From CAIWHR01 sp963781285 (GTDB lineage Bacteria; Pseudomonadota; Gammaproteobacteria; Burkholderiales; Casimicrobiaceae): a stretch of 64,000 nucleotides of DNA. The notes beneath the pieces were generated by a model. The model saw only the letters and a list, made by a program, of their open reading frames with translations, did no database searches and had not been told where the DNA came from. Below are positions 43,765 to 51,798 of the stretch, piece by piece; position 1 is the stretch's first letter; each line of letters begins with the position of its first letter. The stretch covers positions 124,001 to 188,000 of the forward strand of contig CAWAFI010000003.1 in NCBI GenBank assembly GCA_963781285.1. The letters are read 5' to 3'. The position numbers and the translations under genes are program-made.

Positions 43765-44382
43765 TCAGGGCGCGAGTTTGAGTGCCGCGTCCGCAACGCT
43801 CCGGTGCTCCAGGGCCTCGATCCTGGCGGCGCATGCGTCGACGCGGGCCGAAAGCGCCACCACCTCGCCGGCAAATGTCCTCGCTTCGTCCGCGCGGACG
43901 ATCAACCCTGCCTCGTGTCCGGCATAGCTCGCCACGCTGTCGCCGATACGCAGCGCGGCATACTCGGGGAACCCTAGGAGCCTCCGCCCGGCATCCGCTA
44001 CCCGCTGGCCAACGATCGGCCCCAGCGCCTTTGCAAACGCTTGCTCGACGAACCACGGGAGCGTGTGCGCGAGCTCCTTCAGTGTCGCGGCCAGCGCCGG
44101 ATCGCCGCGGCATCCGACGTAGCGGTCCCAGCGCGCGGGCTCGGCCAGGAATGCCGGGAGGTCGAGCGGCGACACCGTTAGCGTGAGGTCGGGAGCGCGC
44201 CCGGTGAGCGGCGTCGACTCGACCATTCCCGATGCGTCGATGGCAAGCGCGGTGGCGACCGGTCCGACGGCGATCACGAAGACGCGGCCGGCGTGCACCG
44301 AGAGACGCTGGCGCGCCCAAGACTCGCGTTCGAGGACGCGGTTGGCGATCGCTCCGGGAAGTGCGGCCGGATCAAGTCTCAT
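43765..44382 (-). CDS. ubiJ: ubiquinone biosynthesis accessory factor UbiJ (SCP2 domain)
   Basis: The 205-residue protein has an N-terminal SCP2-like lipid-binding domain (about 10-115, including LTVSPLDLPAFL) and a C-terminal coiled-coil tail (ALSARVDACAARIEALEHR), as in UbiJ. It supports the Ubi complex that acts on soluble ubiquinone intermediates. Its place between ubiE and ubiB on the same strand agrees, although a Tim44-like gene and a plus-strand gene are interposed. Confidence 0.85.
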   Translation of the reverse strand: MRLDPAALPGAIANRVLERESWARQRLSVHAGRVFVIAVGPVATALAIDASGMVESTPLTGRAPDLTLTVSPLDLPAFLAEPARWDRYVGCRGDPALAATLKELAHTLPWFVEQAFAKALGPIVGQRVADAGRRLLGFPEYAALRIGDSVASYAGHEAGLIVRADEARTFAGEVVALSARVDACAARIEALEHRSVADAALKLAP

Positions 44383-44426
44383 TGATGCACCCCCACCGCG
44401 CTTGCGGCTGCTGCCGCATCGCCCTG

Positions 44427-45308
44427 TCAGGCGGTCTGCCGGATCCCCGCCAGCTGCCAGCCGGACGAACCATCGGTGGGCTTCGCGAGGTTCCAGATTT
44501 CGTCCAAGGGCTTTGGCTGCGGCGCGCCGTCCTCGCGCACGAGGCCGGTGAAGCGGACGCTCGCCCAGTGGCGACCGGCTTCGGTCGCCACTTCGAGCAC
44601 CTCGGCCTCGAGCGTGACGATCTCGGTCGCGTGATGGGCGCCCCGCGCATCGAGGTCGCGCCCGATTTCCGCCATCATCTCGGGTGTCAATACATCGGCG
44701 AGCGCCGCGCGGTCGCCAGCGTCATACGCAGCCTGCAAGCGGTTGAACTGGAGCTTCGCCTGCCGAACGAAGGCCGCGGCGTCGAAATCCGATGGCCAGG
44801 GTTTGGCGTCGAATGCCTGGGCTGCCTTTTGCGGTGTTCCCGGCAGCACCGGTTCGATCCGTGGAGCGTAGCCGCCGGACGCGCCTGCGTACTGCATCGG
44901 CCCCGTTGCCGCCCGTCGCGTGAGCAGCCAGCGGGCAACGATGACGATGCCGATGACGACGAGCCCGATCAGCAACACGCTGGCGAAGCCCTCGGGCAAT
45001 CCGAAATGGGCAAGCAGCGCGGCGAGTCCAAGCCCCGCGGCGATGCCGGCGACGGGCCCGAGCCAGCGCGAGGCACCGGACGGTGCGGCGGCGGCCGGCG
45101 CCGCCGCCTTCGCGGGCATCCCGGCGCCTGGCTGCGCCGGCATCACGGGATTCGCGGCGGCCGCGGGTGCGCGCGCCGGCGGCGCGATGCTCTGGCGCTG
45201 GGCGCCGAAGCTCTTGCCGCCGCCAAGACGCCCGGCGTCGGCCGAATCGGTGAACGCGAGAATCGCCAGCGCGGACAGGGCGATGGCAGCAGTAGCGAAT
45301 CGTTTCAT
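44427..45308 (-). CDS. Tim44-like domain protein
   Basis: The 293-residue protein has a signal peptide (MKRFATAAIALSALAILAFTDSADA), an alanine/proline-rich stretch beginning GRLGGGKSFGAQRQS (typical of this family), two hydrophobic segments at about 82-126 and a C-terminal Tim44-like/NTF2 domain from FDAAAFVRQAKLQFNRLQAAYDAGD to WQLAGIRQT. Bacterial Tim44-like proteins are inner-membrane proteins of unclear role. ATG 45308 opens the signal peptide. It lies between ubiJ and ubiE, a common betaproteobacterial order. Confidence 0.9.
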   Translation of the reverse strand: MKRFATAAIALSALAILAFTDSADAGRLGGGKSFGAQRQSIAPPARAPAAAANPVMPAQPGAGMPAKAAAPAAAAPSGASRWLGPVAGIAAGLGLAALLAHFGLPEGFASVLLIGLVVIGIVIVARWLLTRRAATGPMQYAGASGGYAPRIEPVLPGTPQKAAQAFDAKPWPSDFDAAAFVRQAKLQFNRLQAAYDAGDRAALADVLTPEMMAEIGRDLDARGAHHATEIVTLEAEVLEVATEAGRHWASVRFTGLVREDGAPQPKPLDEIWNLAKPTDGSSGWQLAGIRQTA

Positions 45309-45349
45309 GTCACTCTCCACGCCGCAGGCGGCTCGATGCCCAGCGGCCG

Positions 45350-46087
45350 TCAATAAACATAGCCCAAGTGAAGCGCGACCACGCCGGCGGCCAGATTGTG
45401 GACGTCGACGCGGTCGAATCCTGCCGCCTCCATTATGCTCTTCAGCGTCGCCTGATCCGGGTGCATCCGGATCGATTCGGCCAAATACCTGTAGCTCGCG
45501 TCGTCGCCGGCGACGAGCTTGCCGATGCGCGGAATCACGTTGAAACTGTACCAGTCATAGACCGGGGTGAGCGGCTCCCAGACACGCGAGAACTCGAGCA
45601 CCGCCGCGACGCCCCCCGGCTTCAGCACCCGCCGCATTTCGGCCAGCGCGACCTCCTTGTGCGTCACGTTGCGCAAGCCGAATGCGATGCTGACGCGGTC
45701 GAAGCGCGCAGTGGGAAAAGGCAGCTTCTCGGCATCGCATTGCACGGCTGGAACACTCAGACCGGCGTCCAGCAGCTTGTCGCGGCCACCGGCGAGCATA
45801 GCACCGTTGATGTCGGTGAGCACGACTTCGCCGCTCGGTCCGACCCGGTCGGCGAAGAGCCGGGCGAGGTCACCCGTCCCCCCGGCGAGGTCGAGCACCC
45901 GCATGCCTTCGTGTACGCCGCTCGCGTTGACGGCGAAGCGCTTCCACAGCCGATGCAGGCCCGCGGACATCAGGTCGTTCATCAGGTCGTACTTGCCCGC
46001 GACCGAGTCGAACACGCCACGCACGCGGCGCGCCTTGTCTTCGGCGGCGACCTGCTCGAATCCGAAGTGAGTCTTGTCGCTAGTCAC
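45350..46087 (-). CDS. ubiE: demethylmenaquinone/ubiquinone C-methyltransferase UbiE
   Basis: The 245-residue class I methyltransferase starts at GTG 46087 (VTSDKTHFGFEQVAAEDKARRV), which matches UbiE N-termini, and has VFDSVAGKYDLMNDLMSAGLHRLWKR, the SAM motif LDLAGGTGDLA and RMHPDQATL near the end. It performs the C-methylation of ubiquinone synthesis. The GTG overlaps the DUF971 gene stop by 4 bp. No domain is missing. Confidence 0.95.
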   Translation of the reverse strand: MTSDKTHFGFEQVAAEDKARRVRGVFDSVAGKYDLMNDLMSAGLHRLWKRFAVNASGVHEGMRVLDLAGGTGDLARLFADRVGPSGEVVLTDINGAMLAGGRDKLLDAGLSVPAVQCDAEKLPFPTARFDRVSIAFGLRNVTHKEVALAEMRRVLKPGGVAAVLEFSRVWEPLTPVYDWYSFNVIPRIGKLVAGDDASYRYLAESIRMHPDQATLKSIMEAAGFDRVDVHNLAAGVVALHLGYVY

Positions 46088-46461
46088 TTGGCATCGCGGC
46101 TTGCGCCCGCGGCCGCCATCCGGTCGAGGTAGCGCTGCCACAGCTCGTCCTGCCGGTCGCCGAGGTCGTACAGGTAATCCCACGAGTAGATGCCGGTGTC
46201 GTGGCCGTCGGAGAACGACGGGCGGATCGCGTAGTGGCCGACCGGCTCGACTTCCTTGATCGCGACCTCGCGCTTGCCGATCTGCAGGACTTCCTGGCCG
46301 GGGCCATGGCCGCGCACTTCCGCCGAAGGCGAATAGACGCGAAGCAGCTCGTAGGGCAAGCGGAACTCGCGGCCGTCGGAAAAGGCGATCTCGAGCACCC
46401 GCGATTGCTGATGCAGCTTGATGGTCGTGGGAATCGGGGTCGAGGCGTCGAGGCCGGACAT
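46084..46461 (-). CDS. DUF971 (gamma-butyrobetaine hydroxylase N-terminal-like) protein
   Basis: The 125-residue protein has the DUF971 pattern: PTTIKLHQQSRVLEIAF, FRLPYELLRVYSPSAEVRGHGPGQE and YAIRPSFSDGHDTGIYSWDYLY. It is regularly found upstream of ubiE in betaproteobacteria and has been linked to Fe-S or redox functions without a settled role. ATG 46461 gives MSGLDASTPIP. Its stop overlaps the ubiE GTG start. The 155 bp upstream of it hold no recognisable signal. Confidence 0.9.
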   Translation of the reverse strand: MSGLDASTPIPTTIKLHQQSRVLEIAFSDGREFRLPYELLRVYSPSAEVRGHGPGQEVLQIGKREVAIKEVEPVGHYAIRPSFSDGHDTGIYSWDYLYDLGDRQDELWQRYLDRMAAAGASRDAK

Positions 46462-46616
46462 CGCGGCATTCGGAAACGGCGGAAACGGAGAAGCCTAGCA
46501 CACGGCCCTGCTCGCCGCCCACGCCACTCGGCCTCCGCGCCTTGCGAAGCACGCTTACGCCGCACCGTCGGCCTCGTTGCGCCGACCTGCCCCGGCCGCA
46601 CCTCTGCGTGTGGGCC

Positions 46617-47777
46617 CTAGATCGTTCCCTGCGTGCTCTCGGGCACCATGTCGAGGCCGCCGATGCCGGAGAAGATGTTGCGGTTCTTCGCCTCCTTGCC
46701 GTGCAGCTTGATCTCGAGCCGCAGGTCGTTGAGCGAGTCGGCGTTGCGCAGCGCATCCTCGTAGCTGATGAGGCCCGCCTCGTAGAGGTCGAACAGCGAC
46801 TGGTCGAACGTCTGCATGCCCAGCTCGCGCGACTTTTTCATGATGTCCTTGATGCCCGAGACGTCGCCCTTGAAGATCAGGTCCGAGACGAGCGGCGAAT
46901 TCAGCATCACTTCGACCCCCGGGACGCGCCCTCTGCCGTCCCGGCGCGGGATCAGCCGCTGCGCGACAAACGCGCGGACATTGAGCGACAGGTCCATCAG
47001 CAGTTGCGCGCGGCGCTCCTCGGGGAAGAAATTGATGATCCGGTCGAGCGCCTGGTTGGTGCTGTTCGCGTGCAGCGTCGCCAGGCACAGGTGACCGGTC
47101 TCCGCGAACGAGATCGCGTAGTCCATCGTCTCGCGCTCGCGCACCTCGCCGATCAGGATCACGTCCGGTGCCTGGCGCAGCGTGTTCTTGAGCGCGATCT
47201 GCCAGCCGTCGGTGTCCACACCTACTTCGCGCTGCGTGACGATGCAGTTACGATGCTCGTGGACGAACTCGATCGGGTCCTCGATCGTGATGATGTGGCC
47301 GTAGCTGTTCTCGTTGCGGTAGCCCAGGAGCGCCGCCATCGACGTCGACTTGCCACAGCCGGTGGCCCCGATGAACATCATGATGCCGCGCTTCGACATG
47401 ATGATGTCCTTCAGCACCGGCGGCAGCCCCAGCTCCTCGAACTTCGGAATCTCGGTCATGATCGTCCGCAGCACCATCCCGACCCGGCCCTGCTGCACGA
47501 ACGCGTTGGTGCGGAAGCGGCCGATGCCCGGCGGCGCGATCGCGAAATTGCATTCCTTCGTCGACTCGAACTCTGCGGCCTGCTTGTCGTTCATTACGCT
47601 TCGCACGAGCTCGATCGTGTGCTGCGCCGAGAGCGCCGTCTTCGAAACCGGCTGGATCTTGCCGTCGACCTTCAGCGCCGGCGGAAAGCCGGCGGTGATG
47701 AAGAGGTCGGACCCCTTCTGCTTGACCAGGAGCTCGAGCAGCTCGTGGATGAACTTGGTGGCGCGTTCGCGTTCCAT
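46617..47777 (-). CDS. pilU: type IV pilus retraction ATPase PilU
   Basis: The 386-residue secretion ATPase has Walker A GATGCGKST, the Asp box region ITIEDPIEFVHEH, Walker B VILIGEVRERETM and the His box ETGHLCLATLHANS. The extended C-terminus distinguishes PilU from PilT. It works as an accessory retraction motor at the pilus base. ATG 47777 (MERERATKFIHELLELL) is preceded on the minus strand by AGGAG within the last ten bases. pilT lies 101 bp upstream. Confidence 0.93.
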   Translation of the reverse strand: MERERATKFIHELLELLVKQKGSDLFITAGFPPALKVDGKIQPVSKTALSAQHTIELVRSVMNDKQAAEFESTKECNFAIAPPGIGRFRTNAFVQQGRVGMVLRTIMTEIPKFEELGLPPVLKDIIMSKRGIMMFIGATGCGKSTSMAALLGYRNENSYGHIITIEDPIEFVHEHRNCIVTQREVGVDTDGWQIALKNTLRQAPDVILIGEVRERETMDYAISFAETGHLCLATLHANSTNQALDRIINFFPEERRAQLLMDLSLNVRAFVAQRLIPRRDGRGRVPGVEVMLNSPLVSDLIFKGDVSGIKDIMKKSRELGMQTFDQSLFDLYEAGLISYEDALRNADSLNDLRLEIKLHGKEAKNRNIFSGIGGLDMVPESTQGTI

Positions 47778-47878
47778 ACCGAGGTCTCCTTAGGCGGATC
47801 CTTTGCGTCGTGCCGCAAGACCTCGCGCGCGGCGGGCGTGTGTACAACGCTGCAGCCCCATCGCGCGGGTATCCTGCA

Positions 47879-48925
47879 TCAGGCGCCCATGAACAGGTCC
47901 TTGTTGACGGCCCGATTGCGCGCCTCGGCGACGTTCACCTGGTTGCGGCGGACCATCTCGACCAGGCACTGGTCGAGGGTCTGCATCCCGACCGCCTGGC
48001 TCGTCTGAATCGCCGAATACATCTGTGCGACCTTGTTTTCGCGGATCAGGTTCCGGATCGCCGGTGTACCCATCATGATCTCGTGCGCGGCGATTCGCCC
48101 CTGCCCGTCCTTGGTCTTCAGCAGCGTCTGCGAGATCACGGAGACCAGCGACTCAGACAGCATCGCACGGACCATGTCCTTTTCGGCGGCCGGGAACACG
48201 TCGATGATCCGGTCGATCGTCTTCGCCGCCGAGCTCGTGTGCAGCGTTGCGAACACGAGGTGACCCGTTTCCGCAGCCGTCAGCGCGAGGCGGATCGTCT
48301 CGAGGTCGCGCATTTCGCCGACGAGGATGTAGTCCGGATCCTCGCGCAGTGCGCTGCGCAGCGCGTTGGGGAACGACAGCGTGTGCGGGCCGAGCTCGCG
48401 CTGGTTGATCAGGCACTTCTTCGATTCGTGCATGAACTCGATCGGGTCCTCGATCGTCAGAATGTGGCCGTACATCTCCTCGTTCACGTGGTTGACCATC
48501 GCCGCCAGCGTCGTCGACTTGCCCGAACCGGTCGGCCCGGTGCAAAGGATGAGGCCGCGCGGGCGGTTGGTCATGTCGGCGAACACCCTCGGGGCGTTCA
48601 GCTCCTCGAGCGACAGGACCTTCGACGGAATCGTCCGGAACGCCGCGGCGGCGCCACGCATCTGGACGAAGGCATTGACCCGGAACCGTGCCAGGTTGGG
48701 CACCGCGAAGCTGAAGTCGCACTCGAGGTTTTCCTCGTAGGCCTTGCGCTGGGCGTCGCTCATGATGTCGTACACCATGGCGTGGACGTCCTCGTGCTCC
48801 ATCGGCGGCAGGTTGATCCGCCGGATGTCGCCATGGACGCGGATCATCGGCGGCAGGCCGGCCGACAGGTGAAGGTCGGAGGCCTTGTTCTTGACCGCGA
48901 AAGCCAGGAGTTCGGTGATGTCCAT
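47879..48925 (-). CDS. pilT: type IV pilus retraction ATPase PilT
   Basis: The 348-residue ATPase has Walker A GPTGSGKST, ILTIEDPIEFMHES, Walker B YILVGEMRDLETI, the His box ETGHLVFATLHTSS and the PilT-specific AIRNLIREN motif. It depolymerises pili and drives twitching motility. ATG 48925 (MDITELLAFAVKNKASDLHLS) fits family N-termini exactly. It is divergent from yggS, as in many Proteobacteria. Confidence 0.95.
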   Translation of the reverse strand: MDITELLAFAVKNKASDLHLSAGLPPMIRVHGDIRRINLPPMEHEDVHAMVYDIMSDAQRKAYEENLECDFSFAVPNLARFRVNAFVQMRGAAAAFRTIPSKVLSLEELNAPRVFADMTNRPRGLILCTGPTGSGKSTTLAAMVNHVNEEMYGHILTIEDPIEFMHESKKCLINQRELGPHTLSFPNALRSALREDPDYILVGEMRDLETIRLALTAAETGHLVFATLHTSSAAKTIDRIIDVFPAAEKDMVRAMLSESLVSVISQTLLKTKDGQGRIAAHEIMMGTPAIRNLIRENKVAQMYSAIQTSQAVGMQTLDQCLVEMVRRNQVNVAEARNRAVNKDLFMGA

Positions 48926-48926
48926 C

Positions 48927-48932
48927 TATAAT
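48927..48932 (+). promoter_or_regulatory. candidate -10 box for yggS-proC-yggT-yggU
   Basis: A TATAAT on the plus strand overlaps the pilT start region, about 100 bp before the yggS ATG. No clear -35 is seen. The 107-bp pilT/yggS gap must hold divergent promoters, and this is the best plus-strand candidate. Confidence 0.35.
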
Positions 48933-49032
48933 TCCCGTTTCGGCAGGCCGGGCGCCGCGTTCGGGGCCCAACACGGCAGCGCATGCAATTCGCGTACCAA
49001 AGGGCGCAATCTCATGCCGTCGTCATTGGATT

Positions 49033-49725
49033 ATGTTCCACTACGAGAAGGCGTGGCAAGACGTGCGGGCGCGCATCGACCAAGCCGCGCGGGCGGCCGG
49101 CCGCGCTCCGGAAAGCGTGCGGTTGCTGGCGGTCAGCAAGACGTTCCCGCCGGACGCGATCCGGGCGGTGCATGCCCTGGGCCAGCGGGCGTTCGGCGAG
49201 AACTACGTGCAGGAGGCCGTGGCCAAGATGGACGCCCTCGGCGAGGCGCCTGACGTGGAATGGCACCTGATCGGGCCGCTGCAGAGCAACAAGACGAAGG
49301 TCGCGGCCCAGCGATTTGCGTGGATCCACACCGTCGACCGGGCGAAGATCGCCGAACGACTTTCGGCGGCCCGCCCGGCGTCGTTACCGCCGCTCAACGT
49401 CTGCGTGCAGGTCAACGTCAGCGGTGAGGCGTCGAAGAGCGGCGTGCCGCCGGAAGAGGCGGTCGAGCTCGCGCGGGTCGTGGCGGCACTGCCCCGGCTG
49501 AAGCTGCGCGGGCTGATGACGATCGCCGAGCCCACGCTCCTTGCCGTTTCCCGACGGGGCCAGTTCCGCGTCCTGCGCGTGCTCCTCGACGCATGTCGCG
49601 AGGACGGGCTTGCGGTCGACACGCTGTCGATGGGGATGTCCGACGATCTGGAGGCCGCCATTGCGGAAGGGGCGACGCTGGTGCGCATCGGCAGGGCGCT
49701 CTTCGGCCCGAGGGGCGAGCGGTGA
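49033..49725 (+). CDS. yggS: pyridoxal phosphate homeostasis protein (YggS family)
   Basis: The 230-residue single-domain PLP protein has the lysine-bearing LLAVSKTFPPDAI, FGENYVQEA and EWHLIGPLQSNK motifs and the late LSMGMSDDLEAAIAEGATLVRIG. It buffers PLP and influences amino-acid metabolism. ATG 49033 (MFHYEKAWQDVRARI) is the usual start. It leads the yggS-proC-yggT-yggU operon. Confidence 0.95.
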   Translation: MFHYEKAWQDVRARIDQAARAAGRAPESVRLLAVSKTFPPDAIRAVHALGQRAFGENYVQEAVAKMDALGEAPDVEWHLIGPLQSNKTKVAAQRFAWIHTVDRAKIAERLSAARPASLPPLNVCVQVNVSGEASKSGVPPEEAVELARVVAALPRLKLRGLMTIAEPTLLAVSRRGQFRVLRVLLDACREDGLAVDTLSMGMSDDLEAAIAEGATLVRIGRALFGPRGER

Positions 49726-49738
49726 GGAGCGGGCAGCC

Positions 49739-50566
49739 ATGAGTACCACCTTCATCGGCGGCGGCAACATGGCGAGTGCGCTCGTCGGCGGCCTCATCGC
49801 GCGCGGCCGGCCCGCGGCGGGCGTGCGCATCGTCGAGCCTTCGGCCGAGCAGCGCGACAAGCTCGCGACACGCTTTCCCGGCGTCGCCCTGTTCGCCGAA
49901 TCGTCTCCCGAAGCACTGGCGGGAGCGACGCTCGTCGTGCTCGCCGTGAAGCCGCAGCAGATGCGTGCCGCATGCGCTGCGCTGGTGCCCCATCTTGCGG
50001 CCACGGCGCCGGTCGTGCTGTCGATTGCGGCCGGTACGCGCATCGGCGACATTGCGCGCTGGCTTTCCGGGCACGCGCGGATCGTGCGCGCCATGCCCAA
50101 CATGCCGGCGCTGATCGGCAAAGGCATCAGTGGTGTCTATGCGCCCAGCGCAGTGGATGCCGCAGGCCGCGCGCTCGCGGCGGGCGTGCTGGAAGCCGCC
50201 GGCGACGTTGTCTGGGTCGGCGACGAGGCCATGCTCGACGCCGTCACCGGCGTGTCGGGCAGCGGCCCGGCATACGTGTTCTATTTCCTCGAGGCGCTGG
50301 AAGGGGCCGCGCGCGAGCTCGGCTTCACGGCGGCCGACGCGCGCAGGCTCGCCTACGCGACGTTCGACGGCGCGGTGGCGCTCGCCCGCTCGTCCAGCGC
50401 GGATCCGGTGACCCTGCGCGCGCAGGTGACGTCGAAGGGTGGCACGACGGAGCGGGCGCTGGCGTTGCTCGAAGCCGATGCGGTGAAGGCGAAGATCGTC
50501 GCTGCGATCAAGGCCGCGGCGCTCCGCGCGCGCGAGCTGGGCGATGCCCTCGGCAAGGAAAAGTAG
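49739..50566 (+). CDS. proC: pyrroline-5-carboxylate reductase
   Basis: The 275-residue enzyme catalyses the last step of proline synthesis. It starts MSTTFIGGGNMASALVGGL (NAD(P)-binding) and has the substrate motif VTGVSGSGPAYVF and LRAQVTSKGGTTERAL. ATG 49739 is 13 bp after the yggS stop. The TAG stop (50564-50566) lies inside the left arm of an 83-bp palindromic element. Confidence 0.95.
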   Translation: MSTTFIGGGNMASALVGGLIARGRPAAGVRIVEPSAEQRDKLATRFPGVALFAESSPEALAGATLVVLAVKPQQMRAACAALVPHLAATAPVVLSIAAGTRIGDIARWLSGHARIVRAMPNMPALIGKGISGVYAPSAVDAAGRALAAGVLEAAGDVVWVGDEAMLDAVTGVSGSGPAYVFYFLEALEGAARELGFTAADARRLAYATFDGAVALARSSSADPVTLRAQVTSKGGTTERALALLEADAVKAKIVAAIKAAALRARELGDALGKEK

Positions 50567-50642
50567 GGTCAGACTCGATTTTTCCATCCGCCCGTCACCA
50601 GCCGACGACACGCTATCGAAGAATCGAGTCTGACCCTACTTT
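50560..50642. repeat. 83-bp palindromic element with 21-bp perfect arms
   Basis: Arms 50560-50580 and 50622-50642 are perfect inverted repeats containing AAGTAGGGTCAGACTCG, separated by 41 bases. The left arm supplies the proC TAG stop and the right arm ends 5 bp before the yggT ATG. It resembles REP-type or RAYT-associated palindromes (GGGTCAGAxTCG motifs are common in Proteobacteria); no transposase is nearby. It can form a long hairpin between two operon genes. Confidence 0.75.
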
Positions 50643-50647
50643 CCTCC

Positions 50648-51220
50648 ATGGACCAGGCACTCCGCTTTCTGCTCGACACGGCGTTCGGCCTTCTCACGTA
50701 CGCGTTTCTGCTGCGCTTCATGATGCAATGGCAGCGCGCGCCGTTCCGCAATCCCTTCGGACAGGCAGTCACCGCGCTCACCGATTGGGCGGTGAAGCCG
50801 ATGCGCCGCGCACTGCCGGGCTATCGCGGGCTGGATTGGGCGACGCTCGTGCTGGCGTGGCTCGCGCAGCTTGCGTGGCTCGTCGCGCTGTTCTTCGTGC
50901 TGGGCACCGGAGCGCTCACGGGGGCAGGCGCGATGACCTTTGCGCTCCTCGCCTGTGTCGAGTTGCTGAAGGCGGCAATCTGGATCCTGATCATCGTCGT
51001 GATCGTCCAGGCGATCCTGTCGTGGGTCGCTCCGGATGGTCCGCTGGCGGGGTTGCTCAATGCATTGACGTTCCGCTTTCTCGCGCCGATCCGGCGCGTC
51101 ATTCCACCGCTCGGCGGCACGCTCGACCTGTCCCCGCTGATCGTGATCGTGATTGCCCAGCTCGTGCTGATGTTGCCGATGCGTTGGCTCGAAGGCGCGA
51201 TACTGACGCTGTTCCGCTGA
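50648..51220 (+). CDS. yggT: YggT family membrane protein
   Basis: The 190-residue protein has two YggT repeats, each with hydrophobic segments and a RxxxPxR-like ending (FLLRFMMQWQRAPFRNPFGQ and LTFRFLAPIRRVIPPLGG). The family is linked to osmotic or membrane functions and its cyanobacterial/plastid relatives to membrane organisation. ATG 50648 directly follows the palindromic element, so transcript structure there may affect its expression relative to proC. Confidence 0.92.
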   Translation: MDQALRFLLDTAFGLLTYAFLLRFMMQWQRAPFRNPFGQAVTALTDWAVKPMRRALPGYRGLDWATLVLAWLAQLAWLVALFFVLGTGALTGAGAMTFALLACVELLKAAIWILIIVVIVQAILSWVAPDGPLAGLLNALTFRFLAPIRRVIPPLGGTLDLSPLIVIVIAQLVLMLPMRWLEGAILTLFR

Positions 51221-51224
51221 CGCG

Positions 51225-51527
51225 ATGACCGGCGCCGGGTGGCAGCGCGAGGATGAGGGTGCGGTCGTCCTGACGCTGCACGTTGTGCCGGGCGCGGCGC
51301 GCACCGAGGTTGCGGGGACGCATGGTGAGGGTGCCCAGGCGAGGCTGAAGATTCGCCTCGCGGCGGCGCCCAGCGACGGCAAGGCCAATGCGGCGCTCGT
51401 ACGTTTTCTTGCCGAGGCGTTCGGCGTGCCGGTGCGCGCCGTCACGCTTGTGCGCGGCGAGACGTCGCGGCGAAAAACGGTGCGAATCGAGCGGCCCGCG
51501 TTGCGGCCGGATCGCACGTGGGGCTAG
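51225..51527 (+). CDS. yggU: YggU/DUF167 family protein
   Basis: The 100-residue protein has the DUF167 core: LHVVPGARTEV-like LTLHVVPGAARTEVAGTHG, LKIRLAAAPSDGKANAALVRFLAEAF and LVRGETSRRKTVRIE. Function is unknown. ATG 51225 is 4 bp after the yggT stop. Its TAG stop lies in the CTAG boundary of the second 275-bp element. Confidence 0.92.
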   Translation: MTGAGWQREDEGAVVLTLHVVPGAARTEVAGTHGEGAQARLKIRLAAAPSDGKANAALVRFLAEAFGVPVRAVTLVRGETSRRKTVRIERPALRPDRTWG

Positions 51528-51798
51528 GAGCCTGTCGGACTTACCTTCGCGCATGCGTTGCCGGTCAAAAAGCGATGGATGCAAGGCGCGAGGCGCAGCG
51601 AATATCGGGAATATTCGTAAGCCGAGCAACGCAGCAGACGCGCTTTTTGACCCGCAACCCGGAGGGACGGGGCGCTTTGGCGGCATTTCTTCGTTGTTCG
51701 CCCTTGCCATAGTCCCGCTATGGCTTCGGGCTCACGCCTCGAACTACCGCCAAAGCGCCTCCGTCGCATACGTGAACGTAAGTCCGACAGGCTCCTAG
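51524..51798. mobile_element. 275-bp MITE-like palindromic element, copy 2
   Basis: Same length, orientation and structure as the copy at 6346-6620, with six substitutions by my count (for example at the inner end of both terminal repeats). It lies between convergent yggU and rsmA. Its left CTAG gives the yggU stop and its right CTAG gives the rsmA stop on the minus strand. No open frame in it resembles a transposase. Confidence 0.85.

Noticed and set aside
6346..51798. The two 275-bp copies as ends of an inversion
   Set aside because: They are in direct orientation and one copy lies at the rsmA end rather than at the expected breakpoints.
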